From the NCBI RefSeq assembly GCF_015143595.1, contig NZ_WYEU01000001.1, forward strand, positions 744,001 through 808,000: a stretch of 64,000 nt of DNA. The letters run 5' to 3'. The position numbers were made by a program, and so were the translations under genes. Shown here one piece after another: positions 35,321 to 43,732 of this stretch (positions are counted from its first letter, which is position 1; each line of letters opens with the position of its first letter). The notes beneath the pieces are model-generated. The model made no database searches, was not told the DNA's origin, and saw only the letters and a list, made by a program, of their open reading frames with translations. This DNA is from Sneathiella sp. P13V-1 (lineage in GTDB: Bacteria; Pseudomonadota; Alphaproteobacteria; Sneathiellales; Sneathiellaceae).

Positions 35321-38300
35321 ATGGCATTTGATCAGAGCACCCGTAACCGCCTGCAGAAGTTTGTTAACGATGCACGCAACCTGCTGACCGAGGAGTTCAC
35401 CCGGCAGTTGCAAGCAACTTACGGCCTCGATCCCAAGGCCGGATCTGTCGCGGATGTCGATTCGCTGACACATCTGGATAATCGGCAGCGGCAAACGGCA
35501 AATGTTCTACGAGACACCCTGGCGCATTACCTCGCTACAACCCATGGTAAAGGTGAAAAGGACCGCACCAAGCAGGCTTTAAGTCGCATAGTTCGCGAAC
35601 AGGCATTTACCGTGCTGAACCGCCTGGCCGCCTTGCGAATGGCGGAAGCCCGTGGATTTTTGTTGGAGACAATAGCCAAAGGCTACAATGCCAAAGGGTT
35701 CCAGCTTTATAAGCAGCTCGCCGGAAGTTCATTGGGTGAGACAGGCGAAGCCTACCGCAACTACCTCTACAGCGTATTCGATGAATTCAGCCTGGATTTG
35801 GCGGTGCTGTTCGACCGTCATAGTGCTCAAGGCCGCTTGTTTCCGAGAGACTCAGCGTTATTAGAATTACTCGACCTTATCAACCATCACGAAATCGAAC
35901 CACTGTGGGCCGAAGATGAAACCATCGGCTGGATATATCAGTTTTGGAATGCACGTGATGAAATTGATCAAATGCGCTCCGCTTCTCGGGCACCTCGAAA
36001 TAGTAGAGAAATGGCTGTCCGCAACCAGTTCTTCACGCCGCGTTATGTGATTGAGTTTCTAACTGACAACACCCTGGGACGCATCTGGTACGAAATGACC
36101 CAGGGCAATACCGGCTTGGTCGAGAGCTGCCGATACCTGGTGCGTCGGCCTACAGAGGTCTTTCTAAAGCTAGGAGAGCTGGCCCCCGAACAAGAGGAGA
36201 TGCCAGGGCATACGGAAACGCTAAGCCAGGAAGAGCTATTAAAGCAACCTATCTACATAACACATCGTGCCATTAAAGACCCGCGTTGTATACGCATGCT
36301 AGATCCGGCCTGTGGCTCCATGCACTTTGGTCTTTATGCCTTCGACTTGTATGAACACATTTACGAAGAAGCCTGGCAATTGGAGTCAGAACTGGGCGCA
36401 GAGGCCTTTGTTCGCGAGGGTGATCTAAAGCCTCTTCATCAATCCTATGACAGTTTTGAAAGCTACAGAACAGAAATCCCGCGACTCATTATTGAGCACA
36501 ATATTCATGGCGTTGATATTGATTCCCGCGCGGTACAGATTGCCGGACTTTCACTGTGGCAACGTGCCCAACGCGCATGGAAACAACAGGGTGTCAACCC
36601 CCAGCAGCGCCCTATGGTTAAAAAGTCCAATATCGTTTGCGCCGAGCCGATGCCTGGCGAAAGAACATTGCTGGAAGAGTTTTCTAATACTCTGAATCCA
36701 CCAGTGTTAGGGCAGTTACTTGAAGCCATCTTCGAGAAAATGGAGCTTGCGGGGGAAGCGGGCACTTTGCTGAAGATGGAGGAAGAAATTCAGTCTTCCA
36801 TTCATAAGGCAAGAGACCAGTGGCATGCCAGGGCCGGCTTAAATTCCGTCCGAGATATGTTTCAGGCCGAACTAGATCAAGCGACACCTCAGAAGGAGTT
36901 AGGCTTCGATCTCAGCGGTGTTGATGACGAGTCATTCTGGGATGGAGCGGAGTTGCTGATTCTGGAAGCACTTAGCGAGTATGCGAGCAAAGCTGAGTCA
37001 AATATAGATCAAAAACGACTGTTCGCTGAGGATGCATCAAGAGGGTTTGCATTTATCGATCTTTGCAGAAAGCGATATGACGCATTGATGATGAATCCGC
37101 CTTTTGGCGAAGCCTCCACAGCTTCGAAAAAGTACATCGACGAAACATACACAAGGACTAAAGGTGACGTTCTATCTAACTTCATAGAAAGGGCGATCGA
37201 AATTACTGGAAGTTCTGGGTTGGTTGGTGCGATTACGAGCAGAACCTGCTTATTTTTGTCAACCATGTCAGGACTTCGTGAAGAGGTGTTAGGTGTTGAA
37301 GCAGAGATAGAGCTCTGCGCAGATCTCGGTGACGGCGTACTGGATGCAATGGTTGAAACCGCTGCCTATACGATTTCTAAGTCATTTATTCAGCCCCAGT
37401 TCTATCGCCTTACATTAGAGAGTGACAAGCAGAGTGAGCTTGAAGATTTATGTAATGGAACACTCAAAAAAGGAACTGGCTTTATTGTCGATGCCGCAAA
37501 CTTCAGAAAGCTTAATGGGTCGCCATATTGTTATTGGATCGATGTATCAATTATCGACAAACTTGCACTTGCGTCGATAGAGCCAGCCGCTTGTCTCGTC
37601 AAGGTAGGACTTCAAACAGGTGATGATTTCAGGTTTTTGCGTAATTTCTGGGAGGTGCCTTCATCAAGCGAAGAGTGGAAATTTTTTAGTAAAACCGAAA
37701 GGGCTATAGCTTGGCATTCCCCCATTCAAATGAAACTGCGTTGGGTGAACGAAGGTGAAGAGCTTAAAGGGTTTACTGATGATAAAGGAAAGCCAAGATC
37801 TGCATTGAGGAGCCCACAGCAGTACTTTAAGCCAGGCTTTAGCTACATGCTGCGCTCATCGCGCTTGGTTCCGTACATTGTACCTAAAGGGTGCATTCCA
37901 ACGGCAGGTCGATCTCAGGTTTTTCCGGATCTAGGAAAGGAAATTGATGTGCTCACAATTTGCGCTTCTAACTTAGGGAGTGCGGTTGCCAGATTTAGAG
38001 GAGAAATGTTTGCCCGGCCCAAATTCCAGGCTAGCATGGTACAGCAACTACCCTTTACTGATTTGTCTGATGATGTGAAAGCATCAGCAGAACACACTAT
38101 GTTGACCGAAATTGCAGCCGCCAAGAAATTCTATTCAACAGATGAAACAACTCTTGATTATTCTGGCTGTGCAGACCTTGAAATCAAGCGAGAACCTACT
38201 ACAAATTTCAGAACTTTGTTGGGTGAGAACAATGAGATTGCAGTCGCAAAATGCTATGGCTTATCGCGCGACGAATACGATGATCTTCAATTAGATCTTC

Positions 38301-39322
38301 AACAAGCTGTTTCTCTGCGCAAAGACTATGAGGCGACCCCTGAAGAAGAACTATCCAAGCAGGCGGCATTTAGATATCTATCTTGGCTCATTGGTAGAGT
38401 TTTCGGGCGCTGGCAAGATAAAGTGGTACAATATGTTGATACTGACATTTACGCGGAACTGCCGGAGCAGGCACCAGCATTTCAGCGGCAACAGATTAGT
38501 AGTGCAATACAGCTGAATGGTGTTGCGGACTTAGAGTCAAACACATCCTTGATTAAACATGTTGAAGAAATAGCTACTCCAGACATGATTGAAAAATGTC
38601 TTGCGTTGCTCGGCGAAAAGGACTGGGTAATGTTTTTGTCAAAACCGACGCAGTTCTTTGCATTGCATTATGATCAATACTCACAGAATAGACGATATGC
38701 GCCTATTTACTGGCCTCTACAAACTCCCTCCGGTTCCTATACTCTATGGGTTTATTATCATCGACTGAACGCGCAAACTCCCTATATCTGCGTTAACAAT
38801 TTTGTTCAACCAAAGATTGAGAAAACGGAGCAAGATCTCAATAATTTGCGCGGAAAATCGGCTCGTAGTATCCAAGAAGAGAAAGAGCTAGTGAAACTCA
38901 CTGACCTTTCCAGCGAACTGAGTGATTTTCGTGACGAATTGTTGCGGCTAGCCAAATTCTGGAAGCCCAACCTCAATGATGGCGTACAAGTTACTGCCGC
39001 ACCGCTTTGGAAGTTGTTCCAACACAAGGCCTGGCAGAAGAAACTGAACGACACCTGGGAAAAGTTAGAGCAGGGCGACTATGACTGGACGCATCTCGCG
39101 ATGAACTATTGGCCCGAGCGCGTGCTGCGCAAATGCCACCAGGACCGCAGCTTGGCCATCGCCCACGATTTTGAAGACACCTTCTGGCATGAAGTCGAAG
39201 TGCCCGTCATGCGAGGCAAAAAGCCTACTGGCGAAACCAAGTTGGAGTGGCAACCCAAGGCACTGACAGACGATGAGCTGGATGCGCTGATCCAGGCGAA
39301 GATCAAGGAGATGCGCGCATGA
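35321..39322 (+). CDS. pglX: PglX (BrxX) adenine DNA methyltransferase
   Basis: A 1333-residue BREX methyltransferase. The SAM-binding motif I is LDPACGSMHFG (Asp328 onward) and the catalytic motif IV is NPPF at 592-595. Family knowledge: PglX methylates the sixth-position adenine-type site of non-palindromic hexamers so BREX can tell self from phage DNA. The central section (about 36990-38900) is visibly more AT-rich than the ends and the flanking genes; that is where target recognition lies, so domain swapping is likely. Its last bases overlap the next gene by 4 bp. Confidence 0.92.
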   Translation: MAFDQSTRNRLQKFVNDARNLLTEEFTRQLQATYGLDPKAGSVADVDSLTHLDNRQRQTANVLRDTLAHYLATTHGKGEKDRTKQALSRIVREQAFTVLNRLAALRMAEARGFLLETIAKGYNAKGFQLYKQLAGSSLGETGEAYRNYLYSVFDEFSLDLAVLFDRHSAQGRLFPRDSALLELLDLINHHEIEPLWAEDETIGWIYQFWNARDEIDQMRSASRAPRNSREMAVRNQFFTPRYVIEFLTDNTLGRIWYEMTQGNTGLVESCRYLVRRPTEVFLKLGELAPEQEEMPGHTETLSQEELLKQPIYITHRAIKDPRCIRMLDPACGSMHFGLYAFDLYEHIYEEAWQLESELGAEAFVREGDLKPLHQSYDSFESYRTEIPRLIIEHNIHGVDIDSRAVQIAGLSLWQRAQRAWKQQGVNPQQRPMVKKSNIVCAEPMPGERTLLEEFSNTLNPPVLGQLLEAIFEKMELAGEAGTLLKMEEEIQSSIHKARDQWHARAGLNSVRDMFQAELDQATPQKELGFDLSGVDDESFWDGAELLILEALSEYASKAESNIDQKRLFAEDASRGFAFIDLCRKRYDALMMNPPFGEASTASKKYIDETYTRTKGDVLSNFIERAIEITGSSGLVGAITSRTCLFLSTMSGLREEVLGVEAEIELCADLGDGVLDAMVETAAYTISKSFIQPQFYRLTLESDKQSELEDLCNGTLKKGTGFIVDAANFRKLNGSPYCYWIDVSIIDKLALASIEPAACLVKVGLQTGDDFRFLRNFWEVPSSSEEWKFFSKTERAIAWHSPIQMKLRWVNEGEELKGFTDDKGKPRSALRSPQQYFKPGFSYMLRSSRLVPYIVPKGCIPTAGRSQVFPDLGKEIDVLTICASNLGSAVARFRGEMFARPKFQASMVQQLPFTDLSDDVKASAEHTMLTEIAAAKKFYSTDETTLDYSGCADLEIKREPTTNFRTLLGENNEIAVAKCYGLSRDEYDDLQLDLQQAVSLRKDYEATPEEELSKQAAFRYLSWLIGRVFGRWQDKVVQYVDTDIYAELPEQAPAFQRQQISSAIQLNGVADLESNTSLIKHVEEIATPDMIEKCLALLGEKDWVMFLSKPTQFFALHYDQYSQNRRYAPIYWPLQTPSGSYTLWVYYHRLNAQTPYICVNNFVQPKIEKTEQDLNNLRGKSARSIQEEKELVKLTDLSSELSDFRDELLRLAKFWKPNLNDGVQVTAAPLWKLFQHKAWQKKLNDTWEKLEQGDYDWTHLAMNYWPERVLRKCHQDRSLAIAHDFEDTFWHEVEVPVMRGKKPTGETKLEWQPKALTDDELDALIQAKIKEMRA

Positions 39323-41205
39323 GCATTATGCAGCAGTCCAGCAAGGCCCAGGATCGAACGCTGGGTGTCTGGTTCCAGGCTATCCAACAGGGGCAGGTTA
39401 AATTGCCGCGGTTTCAGCGTTATGAAGCCTGGGACCGAGGGCGTATCACCAGCTTTCTCAACACCATTATCAATAACCTTCCGGTTGGCGTAACACTCGC
39501 ATTGGATGTGGCGGGGGACGAGAAGTTTATCTCTCGCTATATCGTTTCTGCTGATCCCGCCGTGCCCGGAACGGTTACGCAGCACTTGCTTGATGGCCAG
39601 CAGCGACTGACTGCGTTCTGGCGCGCGATGCACAACAACTACGAAGATGAAGATTATTTTATCTACCTGCCGGAATTTGATCAGAAGTGGAATCTCTCTG
39701 AGGAAATTGAGGTTTACTGCCAGAGCCGCTGGCCTAATAAGGAAGGGGCGTGCCGCCCAGTGTGGGCCGATCGCCCTTCAAAGTGTCTAGAACGAGGTCT
39801 GTTTCCCATTGATTTGTTGTGTCCGGGCGATAAAGCGACAGAAGTTGATAAGTGGGTTAACAAGGCAACACTTCATCTTGAGCCAAACGAGGATGATCCA
39901 GAAGCGCTCAAGAAATACAAGGTATACACAGCGACCAAGGAAAAGCTGAAACAGGAGATCAATACCCTCCGCGAGCGGGTGACGCACTTCAACCTGCCGT
40001 ATCTCTCATTGCCCTCCAATACACCAAAAGACGTGGCGCTCCAGGTATTCATTAATATGAATACCAACAGCAAGCCGCTCTCCTTGTACGACATTATCGT
40101 TGCCGAAGTGGAGAGTGTAGCGGGCAAGTCCCTGCATGATTTGGAAGAGCACCTGGTCAGCAAGTGCCCCAAGGCGGCGCGCTTTGGCGATGTCAGAAAT
40201 CTGATATTGGCGACCTCGGCGCTGTTGCAGGAGAAAACGCCCAATAACAAGGGCATGGTCGAGATGGACAAACAGGTGCTGCTCGACAATTGGGAGAAGC
40301 TGGAACACGGTCTGGAGCGCATGGCTAATCTGTTGGAAAGCCAGGGTGTCTTTGATGAAGCGCGCTTGCCCACCAGCAACGTTTTGGCGGTCGTCGCGGC
40401 AGCCTATGAGCTGGTGCCGGAACATGGCGATTTTGTCGCCAAGGCTGAAAAGCTGTTGCGTGCCTATTTGTGGTCGTCCTTCTTTACCGACCGCTACGAG
40501 AATTCCGCCGCCTCCAGGGCCTATGCCGATTTTATTGGTGTGAAGGACAAACATCGTGGCATCAAAGCATTTTTGAGTATGCCAGATTTTGATGAAAAGG
40601 CGTTATCCGAAGTGCCTGTCTTCAACCGCAGGGAGCATGAGCTGGCGGACGTAGACGCCCTGATGGCCGCAGGCTGGCCGAAGAAAAAGGGTATTGAAGC
40701 TAGAGGAATACTGGCGGTTTCCAATTATTTTGGCGCCCATGACTTTGCTGACAGTAAGCCAGCATCATACGAGAGTATTCAAAACCGCGAATATCACCAC
40801 ATCTTCCCCGATGCGCTACTCTCTGAGGTGGGTATCGACAGTTACTACGCGCTGAACTGTGCCCTGATTACCTGGAAGACCAACCGCATAATCGGTCGCA
40901 AAGATCCGCTGGACTACCTGAAAGAACGTGTGCAATGGGCGGATGAACTCGCAGTATCTAACCGGTTGAAAACGCACCTGGTCTCCTTCGACTTGTTGAG
41001 CAATGCCCATTACCAAAGCTTGGAGGGTGAAGCACTTAAAACCAAGCTGGAGGAGGATTTTCGCCGGTTTATGCGTGATCGGGCAAAGCTGGTTCACAAG
41101 GCGGTGGTTCGTCTTGCTAGTGGTGAGCAGCCTTCGCTGGATTCCATTTGGACGGTGTATTCAGATGAGTCAGCGGTAATTATTCAGCAGGAGGCTTCGA
41201 ACTGA
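39319..41205 (+). CDS. DUF262/DUF1524 (GmrSD-like) nuclease embedded in BREX
   Basis: A 628-residue protein with an N-terminal DUF262 domain (LPRFQRYEAW near residue 30; LLDGQQRLTAF near 90) and a C-terminal DUF1524 HNH-type nuclease region (EYHHIFPDALL near 492-502; later NRIIG). Family knowledge: GmrSD and BrxU enzymes use NTP and cut DNA with modified cytosines, a type IV restriction activity. It is overlapped by pglX (4 bp) and followed 1 bp later by pglZ, so it is an integral operon member, complementing BREX against phages whose DNA modification would block BREX. Catalytic activity is inferred from the retained motifs. Confidence 0.85.
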   Translation: MSIMQQSSKAQDRTLGVWFQAIQQGQVKLPRFQRYEAWDRGRITSFLNTIINNLPVGVTLALDVAGDEKFISRYIVSADPAVPGTVTQHLLDGQQRLTAFWRAMHNNYEDEDYFIYLPEFDQKWNLSEEIEVYCQSRWPNKEGACRPVWADRPSKCLERGLFPIDLLCPGDKATEVDKWVNKATLHLEPNEDDPEALKKYKVYTATKEKLKQEINTLRERVTHFNLPYLSLPSNTPKDVALQVFINMNTNSKPLSLYDIIVAEVESVAGKSLHDLEEHLVSKCPKAARFGDVRNLILATSALLQEKTPNNKGMVEMDKQVLLDNWEKLEHGLERMANLLESQGVFDEARLPTSNVLAVVAAAYELVPEHGDFVAKAEKLLRAYLWSSFFTDRYENSAASRAYADFIGVKDKHRGIKAFLSMPDFDEKALSEVPVFNRREHELADVDALMAAGWPKKKGIEARGILAVSNYFGAHDFADSKPASYESIQNREYHHIFPDALLSEVGIDSYYALNCALITWKTNRIIGRKDPLDYLKERVQWADELAVSNRLKTHLVSFDLLSNAHYQSLEGEALKTKLEEDFRRFMRDRAKLVHKAVVRLASGEQPSLDSIWTVYSDESAVIIQQEASN

Positions 41206-41206
41206 T

Positions 41207-43729
41207 ATGAGTTTTGCAGAGTTCTTCAAAAGCTCGGTGCTGGAAGCGCGGCTTGCGAAATCACAGGTCATGGTGGTGTATGACCCGGAACGGCGCTATC
41301 GGGATGTTTGCCTGGAGATGGCGACAGAGAAAAGAGCGGTGGTCGATAGTTCTGAATCGAGCATCATCAGCCGGGCAAAGGCGATAGCTGATCTAGGCAA
41401 GCTGGGTGAGCGCCAAATCGAGCAGTTGCTGGTCTATGTGCCGGCCGCCAAGCCGCTAGAAGATGAAGACAAACAAAAAGATCCCTTCGCGTTATATGGC
41501 GCGTGTGGCGATGTCTTCCCCAGTGGTGATGGTGATAACTACCTGAGCTTGTGTCTGAAAGCGAAACCCGACCATGCGACACAAGTGCGGGCGGTATTTG
41601 ATCAAGACCCTAACCCCAGTTTAGCAGTGATTGATGCTATCGGTGGCGGCCTGAACTGGCCCAGTCTGCGTGCCTTGCTCAAGGTTGAGTCTACCCGTGA
41701 CATTTTGTTCGCACTGTTGGTGCCCAGTGATCTACAGCAAAATGCACTGAAGGAGAGTGATACTTGGGTATCGGAAGCTAAAGCACTTCTGCAGGCCAGT
41801 ATTGGTTTGGGACTGAAAACTCGTGGTAAGGCCAGGTCGGCCATTGGCGATGAGTTATGGCGCTTTGTGCTGTTCAGTGAGTTTGTCTTTGATCTGCCGG
41901 AGGAATTACCACCCAGTTTGCAGGATGTACCGTGTGCTGCAGCGGCGGCACAGCCGCTGATAGAGGATATGTGTGAGCGACTGCGCAGCGACCGACGCAC
42001 CCAGAATATCTATATCGAACGAGCCGAAACGATTGAGGCAGAGCTGGATCTACCCAGCATTTGTGGGCATATGGCGGATTTGGGCGAACGAGATACCTTC
42101 CCGTTTGAGGAACGGACCTTCTTGCAGCGCGCCATGGAGGCTTTGGCACGCGACGATACCGACAAGGTAAAAGCTATTCTTGGGCGCCATGCCCAATCGG
42201 TTTGGACCGGTAAAGGCGAGAGTCAGGCGCAATGGGATCTGATTCGCTCAGCATTTTCTCTGATGGAGTGCTGCCAAGATAATGATCGTTTGCTCAGCGA
42301 GCATACACGGAGCATGGACCGCCTGATTGATTTGTATGTGAGCCAACTACGGGAAATCGACCGCCTGCATCGCGAGTTTGAGCAAGCGGTCAGTGATTAC
42401 GATTGGCAGGATGCGCAGGGCATTATGCAGCCGGTTCAACAGCAGGCGCGCAAGCAGTACGGCAAACTGATCGAGAAAGTCCAACTGCTCTTTACAAAGC
42501 ACCTACAGCATACGGGCTGGCCGGTTGTCGGACGGCTGGCCAATGGCGACGTATTCGATAAGTTGGTGGCACCCAAACTGCAGCAAAGTGGTATCAAAGT
42601 CGCTTACTTAATGGTGGATGCCCTCCGTTATGAGTTGGGTGTCGCGCTCGAAAAGCAGCTGGCGGAGGATGGCATGGTTGAACTGAAACCAGCGCTTGCT
42701 CAGTTGCCGAGTATTACACCGGTCGGCATGGCTAGTCTGTTGCCAGGTGCCGGTACCGGCCTGCGACTGGTAAAAAATGAAAGTGGCTATACCCCGCATC
42801 TCGGCGATCAACCGGTAGCAAACGTTGGTCAGCGGATGGAGATTCTCCGTAAGCGATATGGGCAGCGATTCCAGGAAGGGCGTTTGGAGGAGTTCGTCCG
42901 CAATCGGTTCGAGGTTGACGGCGATGTTGAATTGCTGGTGCTGCGCTCAGTAGAGATCGACAGCCACTTCGAAAATCATCCGGATACCGCCCCGACCGAG
43001 ATCATCAATGCCCTTAAGCGTATTCGGGTGGCTGTACACAAGTTGAAAGATGCGGGCTTCAGCGAAGTCGTGATCGCAACCGATCACGGGTTCTTTATGA
43101 ACACCCATGCCGGGGCGGGAGACACCTGTAGCAAGTTGCCGGGTGACTGGCTGAACGAACACCAGCGCTGTTTGTTGGGTGACGGGAGTTCCGATAGTCA
43201 CCACTATCTGTTGAGTGCCGAGAAGGCTGGTATTCGCGGCGACTTCACCAGTATCGCTGGGCCATTGAGTATGGCTTCTTATAAGTCGGGGATGCTCTAT
43301 TACCACGGTGGTGCCTCGCTACAGGAATGCGTTGTGCCAGTGATTACTCTGCAACTGGACGCTTCAGAGCAGGCGCCGGTCTCCCAGGCGACGGTTTCCT
43401 TGAATTACAAGAACGGTGCTAAACGCATCACCACACGCTTGCCCGTGATCGAAATCAGCCTCGATAACCAGGATATGTTCTCAGTGGGCCGTGATTTCGA
43501 GATCTTGCTGGAAGCCCACGACAAGAAAGGCGAAGTGGTCGGTGAAGCGAAGCCTGGCGGACTGGTGAATCCCGCTACCGGCACGATCACGCTGAAGCCG
43601 GGTGACAAGGTACAGGTCACTTTGAAGATGCAGATGGAATACGAAGGCAAGTTCAAGGTGAAAGCGCTCAATCCGTCCACGATGGTAGCGTTCTGCCAGC
43701 TGGACTTAGAGACTGATTATACGGTGTAA
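41207..43729 (+). CDS. pglZ: PglZ alkaline-phosphatase-like BREX protein
   Basis: An 840-residue PglZ. The phosphatase-superfamily domain shows LMVDALRYELG with Asp471 and a second metal-site block ATDHGFF with Asp626/His627. Family knowledge: PglZ is one of the two signature BREX proteins and binds PglX; it may act as a metal-dependent nuclease or phosphatase. It sits 1 bp after the GmrSD-like gene and 3 bp before brxL, confirming one transcript. Sequence looks complete. Confidence 0.92.
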   Translation: MSFAEFFKSSVLEARLAKSQVMVVYDPERRYRDVCLEMATEKRAVVDSSESSIISRAKAIADLGKLGERQIEQLLVYVPAAKPLEDEDKQKDPFALYGACGDVFPSGDGDNYLSLCLKAKPDHATQVRAVFDQDPNPSLAVIDAIGGGLNWPSLRALLKVESTRDILFALLVPSDLQQNALKESDTWVSEAKALLQASIGLGLKTRGKARSAIGDELWRFVLFSEFVFDLPEELPPSLQDVPCAAAAAQPLIEDMCERLRSDRRTQNIYIERAETIEAELDLPSICGHMADLGERDTFPFEERTFLQRAMEALARDDTDKVKAILGRHAQSVWTGKGESQAQWDLIRSAFSLMECCQDNDRLLSEHTRSMDRLIDLYVSQLREIDRLHREFEQAVSDYDWQDAQGIMQPVQQQARKQYGKLIEKVQLLFTKHLQHTGWPVVGRLANGDVFDKLVAPKLQQSGIKVAYLMVDALRYELGVALEKQLAEDGMVELKPALAQLPSITPVGMASLLPGAGTGLRLVKNESGYTPHLGDQPVANVGQRMEILRKRYGQRFQEGRLEEFVRNRFEVDGDVELLVLRSVEIDSHFENHPDTAPTEIINALKRIRVAVHKLKDAGFSEVVIATDHGFFMNTHAGAGDTCSKLPGDWLNEHQRCLLGDGSSDSHHYLLSAEKAGIRGDFTSIAGPLSMASYKSGMLYYHGGASLQECVVPVITLQLDASEQAPVSQATVSLNYKNGAKRITTRLPVIEISLDNQDMFSVGRDFEILLEAHDKKGEVVGEAKPGGLVNPATGTITLKPGDKVQVTLKMQMEYEGKFKVKALNPSTMVAFCQLDLETDYTV

Positions 43730-43732
43730 GCT

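Noticed and set aside
40006-40554. A 182-residue minus-strand frame inside the GmrSD-like gene
   Set aside because: Low-complexity antisense frame lacking a start context.
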